Origin: Neobacillus terrae
GTDB taxonomy: Bacteria > Bacillota > Bacilli > Bacillales > Cytobacillaceae
Assembly (NCBI RefSeq): GCF_011393025.1
Contig: NZ_JAAOEO010000012.1
Coordinates: 1-64,000, forward strand
Direction: 5' to 3'
DNA: 64,000 bases
This document shows positions 43,823 through 52,283 of this stretch, in pieces. The notes beneath the pieces were generated by a model. It did no database searches and was not told the DNA's origin. It was given only the letters and a program-made list of their open reading frames with translations. A program made the translations under genes and the position numbers. Position 1 is the first letter of the stretch. Each line of letters opens with the position of its first letter.

Positions 43823-45718
43823 TTATTTCTCTATCCATACACGCTTGTTTTCAGCGCGTTTTGTTAAACCATTGGCATCGAGGCGTTCAAGAAAAGGAAT
43901 CATGTATTTTCGTGACAGTCCAAGAATCTCCTTGGCATCCCCCACTTCAAATTCACTTCCTGTTCCCTTCTTAAGATCTGCAACCGCTTTTTCGAATATA
44001 GCTCCATGATAGGCAAATTGTTCATCAAGCAAAACGAGAAGACCCTCATCCTCCAGGAACTTTCTTAAATCCCAAGTCAGATTGTCCGGGATTCCTGCTT
44101 TCGTAAAATATTCCTGAAGATAACGTACCTGAAGTCCATCCTTTTTAAGTTCCTCAACGAGGTTTTCAGAACGCTTTTGCCAGTTTTTTGGAACGTGCGG
44201 AGTAAAGTTCACCAGGGAGACAAATTGTCCTTTTCTTGCAAAAACTCCCCGGCTAATCCCATTTTCAACTACATAATCAAGTAAGGATTTTGGGAACCTT
44301 TTTTGCATGGACTGCAGCAGCTCTGCCTTGTTTAATCCAGCTTTCATTGTATTAGCCAAATGAAACTCCTGAATCCTATCGTAAATATCCTCCTCAATCG
44401 CATGGATTAAGGAACCGAGTGTGTACTCTTTTCCGTTATATAACACGAACTCCTCATCCTGCAAATGCTGACGGAGCAGTTCTTCATCAAGCGCTGTTCT
44501 CTTAATTAATTCTGATAGCTGAAGGCTTTTTGCTTCATATAAAGCAGCTGAAATCCGTTCCTTAGGTGATCCTTCCTTTTTCTTCTCTAATTCTTCAATG
44601 GTCTGATCACCAAAACGGTACTTATTCCCACGTGGGTCAATCACCCATCCGCCTCCGATGGTTTCCTGCGGGCTTGGGCGCCTGAGGATAAACCTATCGC
44701 CACGTTTCGTGAGAATTTCTTCCTCAAGCCTCAGCTGACAAAGGATTTCCCCGTTTTCTTCCTTGAGTTCATTCCGATCGAAAAAGACAATTCGGCCCAT
44801 CACCTCTGCCGTTCCGATATGAAGCTTTATTGGCATCCGCTGCTTAATGATATGCTCCAAGTCCTCGACCACTCTTATCGCAACATCCACGGTTTTTGTG
44901 ACGATAAAATGTTCGGACGATACCAGTACGTCTCCCCGTTCTAGCTCTTCGCGGGAAATTCCGGAAAGATTAATGGCAGCACGCTGCCCCGCATAGGCTT
45001 TTTGTGCAGGTTTATGATGTACCTGCAGCTGCCTGGCCCTGACCTCGATGTTTTTAGGCATAATCGTCAGAGCCTCACCCTCCTCTACCGAGCCTTCATA
45101 TACGGTACCGCGCACAACAGTACCCTGGCCTTTTACAGTAAAAACCTGATCAATTGGCAGACGGAAAGCTCCCTTGGCATCCCGCATTTCCTGCTCTTTT
45201 AGCGTATTGATAATCAGGCTTCGTATCTCTTCTATCCCTCTTTTCGAGAGGCTGTCGACCATTACAAACGGTGCCTCTTCGAAAACGGTGCCCTCTAACT
45301 CTGAATATATATCATCCTTCACGAGTTCAATAAATTCTTCTTCAACCCTGTCAATTTTGGTGATGGCTACAATTCCTTTTTTTATTCCAAGGAAACCGAG
45401 AATATCAAGGTGCTCACGTGTTTGCGGCATAACACCCTCGTCAGCTGCTACCACCAGAACAACCAGGTCAATGCCTCCAACACCCGCAATCATTTGCCTG
45501 ATAAAGCGTTCGTGCCCTGGCACATCAATAACTGAAATTTGAAGCTCTTCATCCTCATATAAAGGGGCAAATCCAAGTTCAATAGAAATTTGCCGCTCTT
45601 TCTCTTCTTTTAAACGGTCCGTATCGACGTTGGTTAATGCCTTGGTCAATGAGGTTTTTCCATGGTCAATATGGCCGGCCATTCCGATTGTAAAATAGCG
45701 TTTATCCAATTCAGCCAC
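43823..45718 (-). CDS. selB: Selenocysteine-specific translation elongation factor SelB
   Basis: A 631-residue GTPase that carries Sec-tRNA(Sec) to UGA codons followed by a SECIS element. G1 [18 protein letters not shown]3 [13 protein letters not shown]4 TKIDR; beta-barrel domains 2-3 ([23 protein letters not shown]), then four winged-helix units in the C-terminal half (about 370-631) that bind the SECIS RNA. Length is normal. GTG start 45718 overlaps by 8 nt an in-frame continuation from coaW. selA, selD and any selenoprotein gene are absent from the window, so activity depends on genes elsewhere. Confidence 0.93.
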   Translation of the reverse strand: MAELDKRYFTIGMAGHIDHGKTSLTKALTNVDTDRLKEEKERQISIELGFAPLYEDEELQISVIDVPGHERFIRQMIAGVGGIDLVVLVVAADEGVMPQTREHLDILGFLGIKKGIVAITKIDRVEEEFIELVKDDIYSELEGTVFEEAPFVMVDSLSKRGIEEIRSLIINTLKEQEMRDAKGAFRLPIDQVFTVKGQGTVVRGTVYEGSVEEGEALTIMPKNIEVRARQLQVHHKPAQKAYAGQRAAINLSGISREELERGDVLVSSEHFIVTKTVDVAIRVVEDLEHIIKQRMPIKLHIGTAEVMGRIVFFDRNELKEENGEILCQLRLEEEILTKRGDRFILRRPSPQETIGGGWVIDPRGNKYRFGDQTIEELEKKKEGSPKERISAALYEAKSLQLSELIKRTALDEELLRQHLQDEEFVLYNGKEYTLGSLIHAIEEDIYDRIQEFHLANTMKAGLNKAELLQSMQKRFPKSLLDYVVENGISRGVFARKGQFVSLVNFTPHVPKNWQKRSENLVEELKKDGLQVRYLQEYFTKAGIPDNLTWDLRKFLEDEGLLVLLDEQFAYHGAIFEKAVADLKKGTGSEFEVGDAKEILGLSRKYMIPFLERLDANGLTKRAENKRVWIEK

Positions 45719-45782
45719 CTACTTCATTCTGTCTGTCTCCTACTACTGTAGCCTTAAATCCTTCTTTCTTCAAGATACTTTT

Positions 45783-46583
45783 CTAAAGGCTCAGCAGAGC
45801 ACCATAGGCACCGCAGAATTGACCCTTTTCCAAAAAATGAGGAGTGAGGCTAAGCATCTCCGTATACGATTCAAGACTATTTTTTAAAGCTGAATTCCCA
45901 CTAAGAGTGCTGCCAATATAGACAATATCTTTCACATGATGGATCGCTGCAGCCTGGAGGCTTAATAGGACAATATTTTCGGCAATCATATTGGATAAGG
46001 ATGATATAAGATCCTCCTTAGAAGGTGTGCCTTTTGATACCTTCGCAAAATTGGCTGCTGTTAAATCTGCCCCAATCGGCGGTTCTTCTCCTTCATAAAT
46101 ATCCTTTACGAGTAAATCGGCTTTCCCCTTATTGCCCACAGCAGCAAATTCCGTAAGCTGGTGAAAACCCACTTCTTTTGCCAGAAGGGATCCAAGCCCC
46201 ATATATGCTCCTCCGCCAAGCCCGCTGCCAAGGATTCGTTCCGACTCGCTGCCCTTAATATGGTACCAGGAAGTTCCTGTACCGATATTAACAAGCAAAT
46301 ATGGAACCTGTAATTCCTTCTTTTCTTCCATTAAAAGAAACCGAGCTCCATCGCAAGTTGCCTGAAACTCCTCGACCATAATGGCATCATGCAAAAATTG
46401 CTTTTTAAGCTGATTTGCTTTTCCACCTGTCAAAGCTACCTTCGCGATAGGTGCAGACATTTTTAGCCATGACATCACACTTTCCAATTCATCAAGCGGA
46501 TACATTTTTAAATGATATTTGCCATTCTCTTCAACCGCAATCTTGATTAAAGTTCCCCCTGCATCAATTCCCAGCCTTTGCAT
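45783..46583 (-). CDS. coaW: Type II pantothenate kinase
   Basis: About 266 residues; phosphorylates pantothenate in the first step of CoA synthesis. ASKHA-fold motifs: RLGIDAGGTLIKIAV (phosphate 1), VNIGTGTSWYHIKG (phosphate 2), GSGLGGGAYMGLGSLL and IVYIGSTLSGNSALK (adenosine region). Length as in Staphylococcus CoaW. ATG 46583 after GAGGAGGAATATT. Reads into selB; after its TAG the frame stays open for 22 more codons up to the selB start. Confidence 0.92.
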   Translation of the reverse strand: MQRLGIDAGGTLIKIAVEENGKYHLKMYPLDELESVMSWLKMSAPIAKVALTGGKANQLKKQFLHDAIMVEEFQATCDGARFLLMEEKKELQVPYLLVNIGTGTSWYHIKGSESERILGSGLGGGAYMGLGSLLAKEVGFHQLTEFAAVGNKGKADLLVKDIYEGEEPPIGADLTAANFAKVSKGTPSKEDLISSLSNMIAENIVLLSLQAAAIHHVKDIVYIGSTLSGNSALKNSLESYTEMLSLTPHFLEKGQFCGAYGALLSL

Positions 46584-46759
46584 CAATATTCCTCCTCGTC
46601 TTTTGACTAAAAGAACGTACTTCCTACATTTTTTATTTGATTTTCAATCTCTAATTTCCTGCCTATTCTTTCACAATTCCTTCACAAAACTCCGGTTCAA
46701 ATAGCCTGGTTTCATGTTACTTTGAAAAAAAGAAGAAAAAATTCATCCCAAAAGGAAGA

Positions 46760-47178
46760 AATTATATAAAAAACTCTTTTTATTTTTAGCCGTGTTTACC
46801 ATCCTTGCAGGCTGTCAAAAGGAAGCGGAAAAAACCAAAACCACTACATGTAAAGTGAATGCCAGTGAAAAGAAAGAAATCAATGCTGGCGGTTCAAAAA
46901 GTTCTTTCGCATATCCTCAATTACTGGCTGATGAGGATGGCCATTATTCCCTTTTAACAGTTGGAACAACAGCCGGTTCCTCCATTGAAACAAATGAAGC
47001 TATTTCAGAAGGAGTAAAAGATATTCTCAGCCTCCCAACCGTACAAATGGCGTAAAAGGCCTACCCTGAGCTCCATATTGAAAAGGATCCATCCTATTAT
47101 CTTTTTGATCAAAATGGAATTGTCCTTTTAACAAACAATGAAACGGAACTTAGCACTTATATTAAACAACATCAATAA
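46760..47178 (+). pseudogene. Decayed lipoprotein gene with in-frame TAA
   Basis: The frame LYKKLFLFLAVFTILAGCQKE is a lipoprotein signal with lipobox LAGC, behind AAAAGGAAG (46750-46758), but no ATG, GTG or TTG is in frame before the hydrophobic core. The frame runs to TAA at 47053-47055 and continues in the same frame with KAYPELHIEKDPSYYLFDQNGIVLLTNNETEL to a stop at 47178. That tail resembles the C-terminus of the protein at 4003-4746. Start loss plus nonsense suggest a dead gene. Confidence 0.7.
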
Positions 47179-47204
47179 TCGATGTTCGGTTTATTGACCT
47201 TTTC

Positions 47205-47400
47205 CCCGACAGGCGCTCATTATGTCTATAAGCGGGGCTTTGGTTACCGTTTCTCCCTCTGAGGCTCTTTCCGGCGCTAAGCGGGACTTTCGTTTCTGTT
47301 TTTCCGAACAAGCATTCATTCCGGTCACGAAGCGGGAGCTTCCGTAACCGTTTCTCCCCCTGAGCGCTCTTTCCGGCCGCTAAACCAGGACTTTCGTTAA
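47205..47400. repeat. Tandem repeat, four units of about 50 bp
   Basis: AAGCGGG occurs at 47230, 47279 and 47330, with a worn copy at 47382, each followed by CTTT..GTT-type sequence and preceded by GCGCTC or TTTCCGG-type sequence (TTACCGTTTCTCCC twice). No open frame. It lies between the dead lipoprotein gene and mntH. Confidence 0.75.
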
Positions 47401-47550
47401 GTAAACGTCTCTTTTTCCATCAATATCTGTCACATTTCGAACTCAGACTCCTGTCTGGGTTTTTTTATATTTCTCACCACTAATTTCAAGATGGAAAATA
47501 TGTCAATAGAAAAATTTTTACATGCGCTTGACTCATTTAGCACAAAATAG

Positions 47551-47579
47551 TTCACAAAACATCAAATATACAATATAAT
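47551..47579 (+). promoter_or_regulatory. Sigma-A promoter of mntH
   Basis: TTCACA (47551-47556), 17 nt, TATAAT (47574-47579). Confidence 0.75.
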
Positions 47580-47587
47580 AGTCTAAT

Positions 47588-47610
47588 AAAGTTGCACTAA
47601 GGAAACTTTT
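47588..47610 (+). promoter_or_regulatory. MntR operator of mntH
   Basis: AAAGTTGCACTAAGGAAACT matches the MntR box of bacilli (AATTTTGCATGAGGGAAACT type) and lies at the expected transcription start. Manganese-bound MntR would repress mntH. Confidence 0.82.
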
Positions 47611-47663
47611 ATTGACATAGTAAAGAATTAAGCGTCCAAGCAAAAGAGAGAGGATGAGAAATT

Positions 47664-48968
47664 ATGAGTAGATCCAATTCTGTTGCTGTTGACAGCACAC
47701 AGACCGCATCAAGCAAGACGGTCGAAGCAGCAAGGGACGCTATAAATGGAAAAATTACAGGATTTAAGGCACTACTGCCTTTCCTTGGACCAGCGTTTAT
47801 TGCTTCCATTGCTTACGTTGACCCTGGGAACTTTGCCACTAATATACAAAGCGGTGCCAAGTTTGGCTATAAAATGCTCTGGGTTATTGTTTTAGCCAAC
47901 CTAATGGCAATGCTGCTGCAAAACATGTCTGCAAAACTGGGGATAGCGACAGGTAAAAGCCTTCCTGAAATCTGCAGGGAGAATATGCCGAAATGGCTCA
48001 CCTATATCATGTGGATTGTATCAGAGCTTGCAGCAATGGCTACGGATATAGCGGAGTTTTTAGGAGCAACACTCGCATTAAATTTACTTTTCGGCATACC
48101 AATGATTTATGCTACCATCATAACAGGAATAGTCACTTACTTGATACTAATGCTCGAACGTTTCGGATTCAGACCAATGGAAAAATTTATAGCTGCGTTT
48201 GCTGCATTGATTGGATTGTGCTATGTAGGCGAAACAATCCTCTCACAGCCAAATTTTTCACAAATAGCGTATCACAGCGTTGTACCTTGGCTTGGCAATA
48301 ACGAAAGCATATTGCTCGCAGTTGGGGTAATTGGGGCAACTGTCATGCCGCACGCCATATACCTTCATTCGAGCCTGACACAGGGACGGATTGTACCAAG
48401 AAATGATATGGAAAAGCTTAAAATCCATAAATTCAGCACAAAAGAAATATTGATAGCCATGACTTTAGCCGGATTTGTAAACTTATCAATGATGTATATG
48501 GCAGCGTCCGTCTTTAATACAAGTGGAAACAGCAATGTCGGTGACCTGACAACCGCCTATCATACCTTAACACCACTGCTGGGATCGGCTGCATCCAGCG
48601 TGTTCCTTATCTCGCTGCTTGCTTCCGGTCTTTCAAGCTCAGTAGTTGGAACAATGGCTGGCCAGGTAATAATGCAGGGCTTCGTAGGATTTACCATACC
48701 TGTATGGATTCGCCGCTTGGTAACAATGGCTCCTACCTTCGTGATAGTAGCTATTGGCCTGGACCCAACCATGACATTGGTAATCAGCCAGGTTGTCCTT
48801 AGCATTGTCCTTCCTTTCCCAGTTATTGCCTTGATTTATTTCTCAAGGAAAAAGGAACTAATGGGGGTTCTTACCAACAAGCCGCATATTACCATACTCT
48901 CTTCCCTTATTGCGGTAGTAATCCTTTCCCTGAACATGTGGCTCATCTACCAAACCTTCTTTTCATAA
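47664..48968 (+). CDS. mntH: Manganese transporter, Nramp family
   Basis: A 434-residue, 11-span proton-coupled Mn(II) importer. Span 1 has the metal-binding DPGN motif (SIAYVDPGNFATNIQSG) and span 6 the MPH motif (GVIGATVMPHAIYLHSSLTQ). ATG after AGAGAGGATGAG. Manganese control is indicated by the MntR box. Downstream lies a family A repeat. Confidence 0.96.
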   Translation: MSRSNSVAVDSTQTASSKTVEAARDAINGKITGFKALLPFLGPAFIASIAYVDPGNFATNIQSGAKFGYKMLWVIVLANLMAMLLQNMSAKLGIATGKSLPEICRENMPKWLTYIMWIVSELAAMATDIAEFLGATLALNLLFGIPMIYATIITGIVTYLILMLERFGFRPMEKFIAAFAALIGLCYVGETILSQPNFSQIAYHSVVPWLGNNESILLAVGVIGATVMPHAIYLHSSLTQGRIVPRNDMEKLKIHKFSTKEILIAMTLAGFVNLSMMYMAASVFNTSGNSNVGDLTTAYHTLTPLLGSAASSVFLISLLASGLSSSVVGTMAGQVIMQGFVGFTIPVWIRRLVTMAPTFVIVAIGLDPTMTLVISQVVLSIVLPFPVIALIYFSRKKELMGVLTNKPHITILSSLIAVVILSLNMWLIYQTFFS

Positions 48969-48969
48969 G

Positions 48970-49196
48970 AAAAGCGCAAGCGCCCGTTCAGCGACGTATG
49001 GACTGGGGCCCACTTCGACTGAGATAAAGGATACACGAAATGCAAAGCATTTCGATGTTGACTTATCGTAGGGAGAAGTGGGATGGACACTAGCTGCACC
49101 AAGTATCACCTACGGTCATACTTGATGCAAGAAACTCAAGGAAGCTTTACAGAGATGAAAACTCGCTGGGCGCTAGAGCTAGACAGTTAAACAAGG
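48970..49196. repeat. Dispersed repeat family A, copy A3 (most complete)
   Basis: AAAAGCGCAAGCGCCCG ... CCCACTTCGACTGAGATAA ... CGAAATGCAAAGCATTTCG ... TTATCGTAGGGAGAAGTGGG ... ACCAAGTATCACC/GTCATACTTGATG ... CTCGCTGGGCGCTAGAGCT. CCCACTTC/GAAGTGGG, GATAA/TTATC and CGAAATGC/GCATTTCG nest into one long hairpin; AGCGCCC and GGGCGCT at the ends also pair. Confidence 0.85.
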
Positions 49197-49224
49197 TTGA
49201 GTATTATATACTTTATTTCTTGTA

Positions 49225-49262
49225 AAAAAACACGTCTCTCATCTTGAGACGTGTTTTTCTTG
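49225..49262. terminator. Bidirectional terminator
   Basis: AAAAACACGTCTC-TCATCTT-GAGACGTGTTTTT. Confidence 0.88.
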
Positions 49263-49269
49263 TACTCTA

Positions 49270-49581
49270 TTAACCTGGCATATTTTGCCTAACAGCTGGC
49301 TCACAATAAATACAAACTTCCTCATCATTAATGGTGGTTAGGTCTGCTTTATTGTATTCCACTCCGCACTGTGAGCAAACCGCCATTTCATCTGTATTAT
49401 CGTCAAGATCATTTGGCAGCGCATCATTTACAACTATTGCTTCAACCCAAATCCCTGTAGAATTTGGCATTTCATTATTTAAGTATTTAGCGGCGGCTTC
49501 TTCTGTTTCCCATAAACCTAAGTCATATAAAAACTCATTGCCGCTTCCAGTGTCAGTCATTAAACCGTATAGCGTTTTCAT
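49270..49581 (-). CDS. Small protein with C-terminal zinc ribbon, unknown
   Basis: A 103-residue acidic protein. The first 60 residues (LYGLMTDTGSGNEFLYDLG ... GIWVEAIVVNDALP) look like a small alpha/beta fold; the tail has CSQCGVEYNK and VCIYCEPA, two CxxC knuckles of a zinc ribbon. Family not recognised. ATG after AGAGGGGAAAAAC. Confidence 0.75.
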   Translation of the reverse strand: MKTLYGLMTDTGSGNEFLYDLGLWETEEAAAKYLNNEMPNSTGIWVEAIVVNDALPNDLDDNTDEMAVCSQCGVEYNKADLTTINDEEVCIYCEPAVRQNMPG

Positions 49582-49767
49582 ACAGTTTTTCCCCTCTCTA
49601 ATTTAGGAACTATAGTAAAAAAATGATTTGTTCTTAAATTAGCCTGTTTTTTTGAAATTCAAACCAGGGGCATTGTTAAACCGTTTGTAAAATCCCTTTT
49701 ATTTCCACCTGATTCTTTATTTACATACCACCATACTCGCGGTACCCTCTTTTTTCATTCCAAAAAT

Positions 49768-50235
49768 TCACCTGCTGTTTATTATGTCATTTTTTTCAAG
49801 TATGCTGATATAAAAAGAAGGTGCAACTTCCCTCTCTTCTATCACTTGAAAACCGTTCTTTTGATAAAGCAGTAAGGCAGGGAAGTTGTCACGGCCTGTT
49901 GATACTCTAAACCCTTTTGCTTCCGGGACAGATTCTTCAAGTTTACTTATTAAAGCCTGGGCGATTCCCCTCCGAAAATATCCTGGATGTACCATTAATT
50001 TGCAAATTGTTACCAGCCCTCCTTCTTCAGTCCAGGAAATAGCTCCGCATAGCAATTCAGAACAAAAGAAGCCGAGTAATTTTTCTTTTGATTCTTTTAG
50101 TTCTTCAATCGATTCCTTCAAAGTCGGAATTTCATAAAAACCAATTCGTTCTGCTTCTACCTGGTAGGAAGCTTTTTGAAGATCATATAACTCCTGAAGC
50201 AATGTATTGTCCGTTAAATCTAAAGATTTTATCAT
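49768..50235 (-). CDS. GNAT-family N-acetyltransferase
   Basis: A 155-residue protein. Motif A VTICKLMVHPGYFRRGIAQALISKLEE (Q/RxxGxA-type loop RRGIAQ), then GFRVSTGRDNFPALLLYQKNGFQVIEEREV (motif B, Tyr and NGF). Substrate unknown. ATG after AAGGAGTACACC. Confidence 0.9.
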   Translation of the reverse strand: MIKSLDLTDNTLLQELYDLQKASYQVEAERIGFYEIPTLKESIEELKESKEKLLGFFCSELLCGAISWTEEGGLVTICKLMVHPGYFRRGIAQALISKLEESVPEAKGFRVSTGRDNFPALLLYQKNGFQVIEEREVAPSFYISILEKNDIINSR

Positions 50236-50321
50236 GGTGTACTCCTTATCATTTGATTTTCAACTAATTCTTTTCAGATATGTAAAAAGCCTTTAAATAT
50301 ATAATAAAAATATTTTTTTCC

Positions 50322-50352
50322 TTGACTCTGACGTTACGTCATCCTTTACGAT
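50322..50352 (+). promoter_or_regulatory. MerR-type promoter with 19-bp spacer
   Basis: TTGACT (50322-50327) and TACGAT (50347-50352) are 19 bp apart, and the spacer holds the palindrome TGACGTTACGTCA (50329-50341). Over-long spacers with a central operator are the mark of promoters activated by MerR-family proteins, here probably by the gene it serves. Confidence 0.8.
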
Positions 50353-50376
50353 AAAGATGGAGGTGTTAGGTAGTAT

Positions 50377-51135
50377 ATGTTTAAAATCAAAGAGGTAGCA
50401 GAAATGGCAGGAGTGAGCGTACGCACTCTTCATCACTACGACCATATCGAGCTACTGCAGCCTGAATCGGTAACAACGGCCGGTTACCGATTATATACCC
50501 ACAAAAACCTGGAACGCCTTCAGCAAATATTATTTTTTAAAGAAATTGGCTTTGCACTTGATGAAATAAAATCTATTCTCGACCGTCCTGACTTTGATCG
50601 GCAGAGAGCCCTTCGTACTCATAAGAAGCTGCTGATGGAGAAAAAAGAACGGCTTGAGAAAATGATTTTAACAGTAGAAAACACACTTCGGGCATTGGAA
50701 AGGGATGAAAGAATGGAAAACGAGGAAATGTTCAAAGGATTTAATATGGAAGATATTAAAAAGCACCAGGAAAAATATGCGCACGAAGCACGTGAAAAGT
50801 ATGGAAAAGAAATAGTGGAACAATCTGAGAAGCGGGTTGCACATTATAATCAAAATGACTGGTCGGGAATTCAGTCAAAGATGAACGAGTTATTCAGCCT
50901 GATTGCTTCAAGAATGAAGTTTGGACCAGCAGACCAGGATATCCAAACTGCGATTGGAGAATGGAGACAGTTCATTACCGATCATTTCTATGAGTGTACT
51001 CCGGAGATTTTCCGAGGACTTGGCGAACTTTATGTAGCTGATCCCCGTTTTACCAAGAACATTAATAAATTCGGTGAAAACTTTGCCCCATTTTTACGTG
51101 AGGCTATCAATATTTATTGCGATAACTTAAAGTAA
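50377..51135 (+). CDS. MerR-family regulator with TipAS-like effector domain
   Basis: A 252-residue protein similar in build to Mta and TipAL. N-terminal winged helix FKIKEVAEMAGVSVRTLHHYDHIELLQPESVTTAGYRLYT, coiled-coil dimer helix (about 75-115), and C-terminal TipAS/antibiotic-recognition domain (about 135-250: VAHYNQNDWSGIQSKMNELFSLI ... FTKNINKFGENFAPFLREAI). Probably senses a drug-like molecule and activates its own promoter; no target efflux gene is adjacent. Confidence 0.92.
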   Translation: MFKIKEVAEMAGVSVRTLHHYDHIELLQPESVTTAGYRLYTHKNLERLQQILFFKEIGFALDEIKSILDRPDFDRQRALRTHKKLLMEKKERLEKMILTVENTLRALERDERMENEEMFKGFNMEDIKKHQEKYAHEAREKYGKEIVEQSEKRVAHYNQNDWSGIQSKMNELFSLIASRMKFGPADQDIQTAIGEWRQFITDHFYECTPEIFRGLGELYVADPRFTKNINKFGENFAPFLREAINIYCDNLK

Positions 51136-51136
51136 A

Positions 51137-51177
51137 TGGAAGCACATCCGCTCGAAGGCGGGTGTGCTTTTCGACTT
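51137..51177 (+). terminator. Terminator of the merR-type gene
   Basis: AAGCACATCCGC-TCGAAG-GCGGGTGTGCTTTT. Confidence 0.85.
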
Positions 51178-51282
51178 TTTCGGTCATTCTCATGCTTTTT
51201 TCATCCATTTTTTATTTTCCTTTTTGACTTTCTTCCCCTATAATTAATCTTTGTGAGTATTTATTAAAAGAAGGTGTAAAAA

Positions 51283-52062
51283 ATGTCGGAACATATTATT
51301 GCGATTATCATGGGGATTGTTGAAGGGCTGACTGAATTCCTCCCTGTATCCTCCACTGGCCATTTGATTTTAACTGGCGAGCTTTTGAATTTTACAAGTG
51401 AGAAAGCAAAAACATTTGAAATTGTTATCCAGCTTGGATCCATTTGTGCCGTTATTGTCTTGTACTTCAAGAGATTACTGTCCTTATTTACTTTTAAGAA
51501 GAATGGACTTAATCTGCTGCATATCATCGTGGCGATGATTCCAGCTGTTATTCTTGGACTTCTTTTTCATGATTTCATTAAAGATGTATTATTCTCCTAC
51601 AAAACAGTTGCGATCACACTGGTACTAGGCGGTATTTTAATGATCTATGCTGAAAAAAAGAAGCATCCAGTTACATCCGAAAATCTTGACCAAATTACTT
51701 ATAAACAAGCTTTCGGAATTGGTCTTTTCCAATGTCTTGCCTTATTTCCGGGTTTCTCCCGCTCCGGTGCAACCATTGCAGGTGGTATCTTACTTGGAAC
51801 CAACCATAAAACTGCGGCTGAATTCTCATTCTTAGTAGCGGTTCCTATGATGATTGCGGCAAGCGGCCTCGATCTGATAAAGAGCGCTGACACCCTTTCA
51901 GCAAATGATACCGGGCTCTTCCTTACCGGTTTTATCACAGCGTTTATCGTGGCTATGATGGCAATTGTCTTCTTCCTTAAGCTTTTAGCAAAAGTGAAAT
52001 TAACTCCGTTTGCTATTTATCGTTTCGTTTTGGCAATAGCTGTATGGGCTTTATTATTTTAG
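51283..52062 (+). CDS. uppP: Undecaprenyl-diphosphatase
   Basis: A 259-residue, about 7-span membrane enzyme that recycles undecaprenyl diphosphate for wall synthesis and gives bacitracin tolerance. Motifs: [19 protein letters not shown] ([14 protein letters not shown]), and [25 protein letters not shown] (PGxSRSG). ATG after AGAAGGTG. Strong family match and normal length. Confidence 0.96.
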   Translation: MSEHIIAIIMGIVEGLTEFLPVSSTGHLILTGELLNFTSEKAKTFEIVIQLGSICAVIVLYFKRLLSLFTFKKNGLNLLHIIVAMIPAVILGLLFHDFIKDVLFSYKTVAITLVLGGILMIYAEKKKHPVTSENLDQITYKQAFGIGLFQCLALFPGFSRSGATIAGGILLGTNHKTAAEFSFLVAVPMMIAASGLDLIKSADTLSANDTGLFLTGFITAFIVAMMAIVFFLKLLAKVKLTPFAIYRFVLAIAVWALLF

Positions 52063-52091
52063 CTCTTTCCGTAACTTTGTTGTTAATAAAC

Positions 52092-52199
52092 CAAAAATAG
52101 ACTCGCTTTCCTCGGGCAATCCGCGAGCCTCCTCGGTCGATAACGACCTGCGGGGTCTCGCCTGGCTTGCTTTTCCCAAAGGAGTCTCGCCTATTTTTG
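52092..52199. repeat. Dispersed repeat family B, copy B3
   Basis: In reverse orientation: GGCGAGACTCC ... AGGCGAGACCCCGCAGG ... CGAGGAGGCTCGCGG ... GGAAAGCGAGTC. Terminal inverted repeats CAAAAATAG (52092) and CTATTTTTG (52191-52199). Confidence 0.75.
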
Positions 52200-52246
52200 C
52201 TCACCGTTTCGGCAAAGCAACAATCTTTATGTAATATTATTCTAAT

Positions 52247-52283
52247 CAAAAAGCTGACTCTCCCTGAGTCAGCTTTTTTAAAT
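52247..52283. terminator. Bidirectional terminator
   Basis: AAAAAGCTGACTC-TCCCT-GAGTCAGCTTTTTT between uppP and the kinase gene; it overlaps the last codons of the kinase. Confidence 0.85.

Noticed and set aside
47993..48301. Second ORF of 102 codons inside mntH
   Set aside because: Out-of-frame shadow of a clear Nramp gene.
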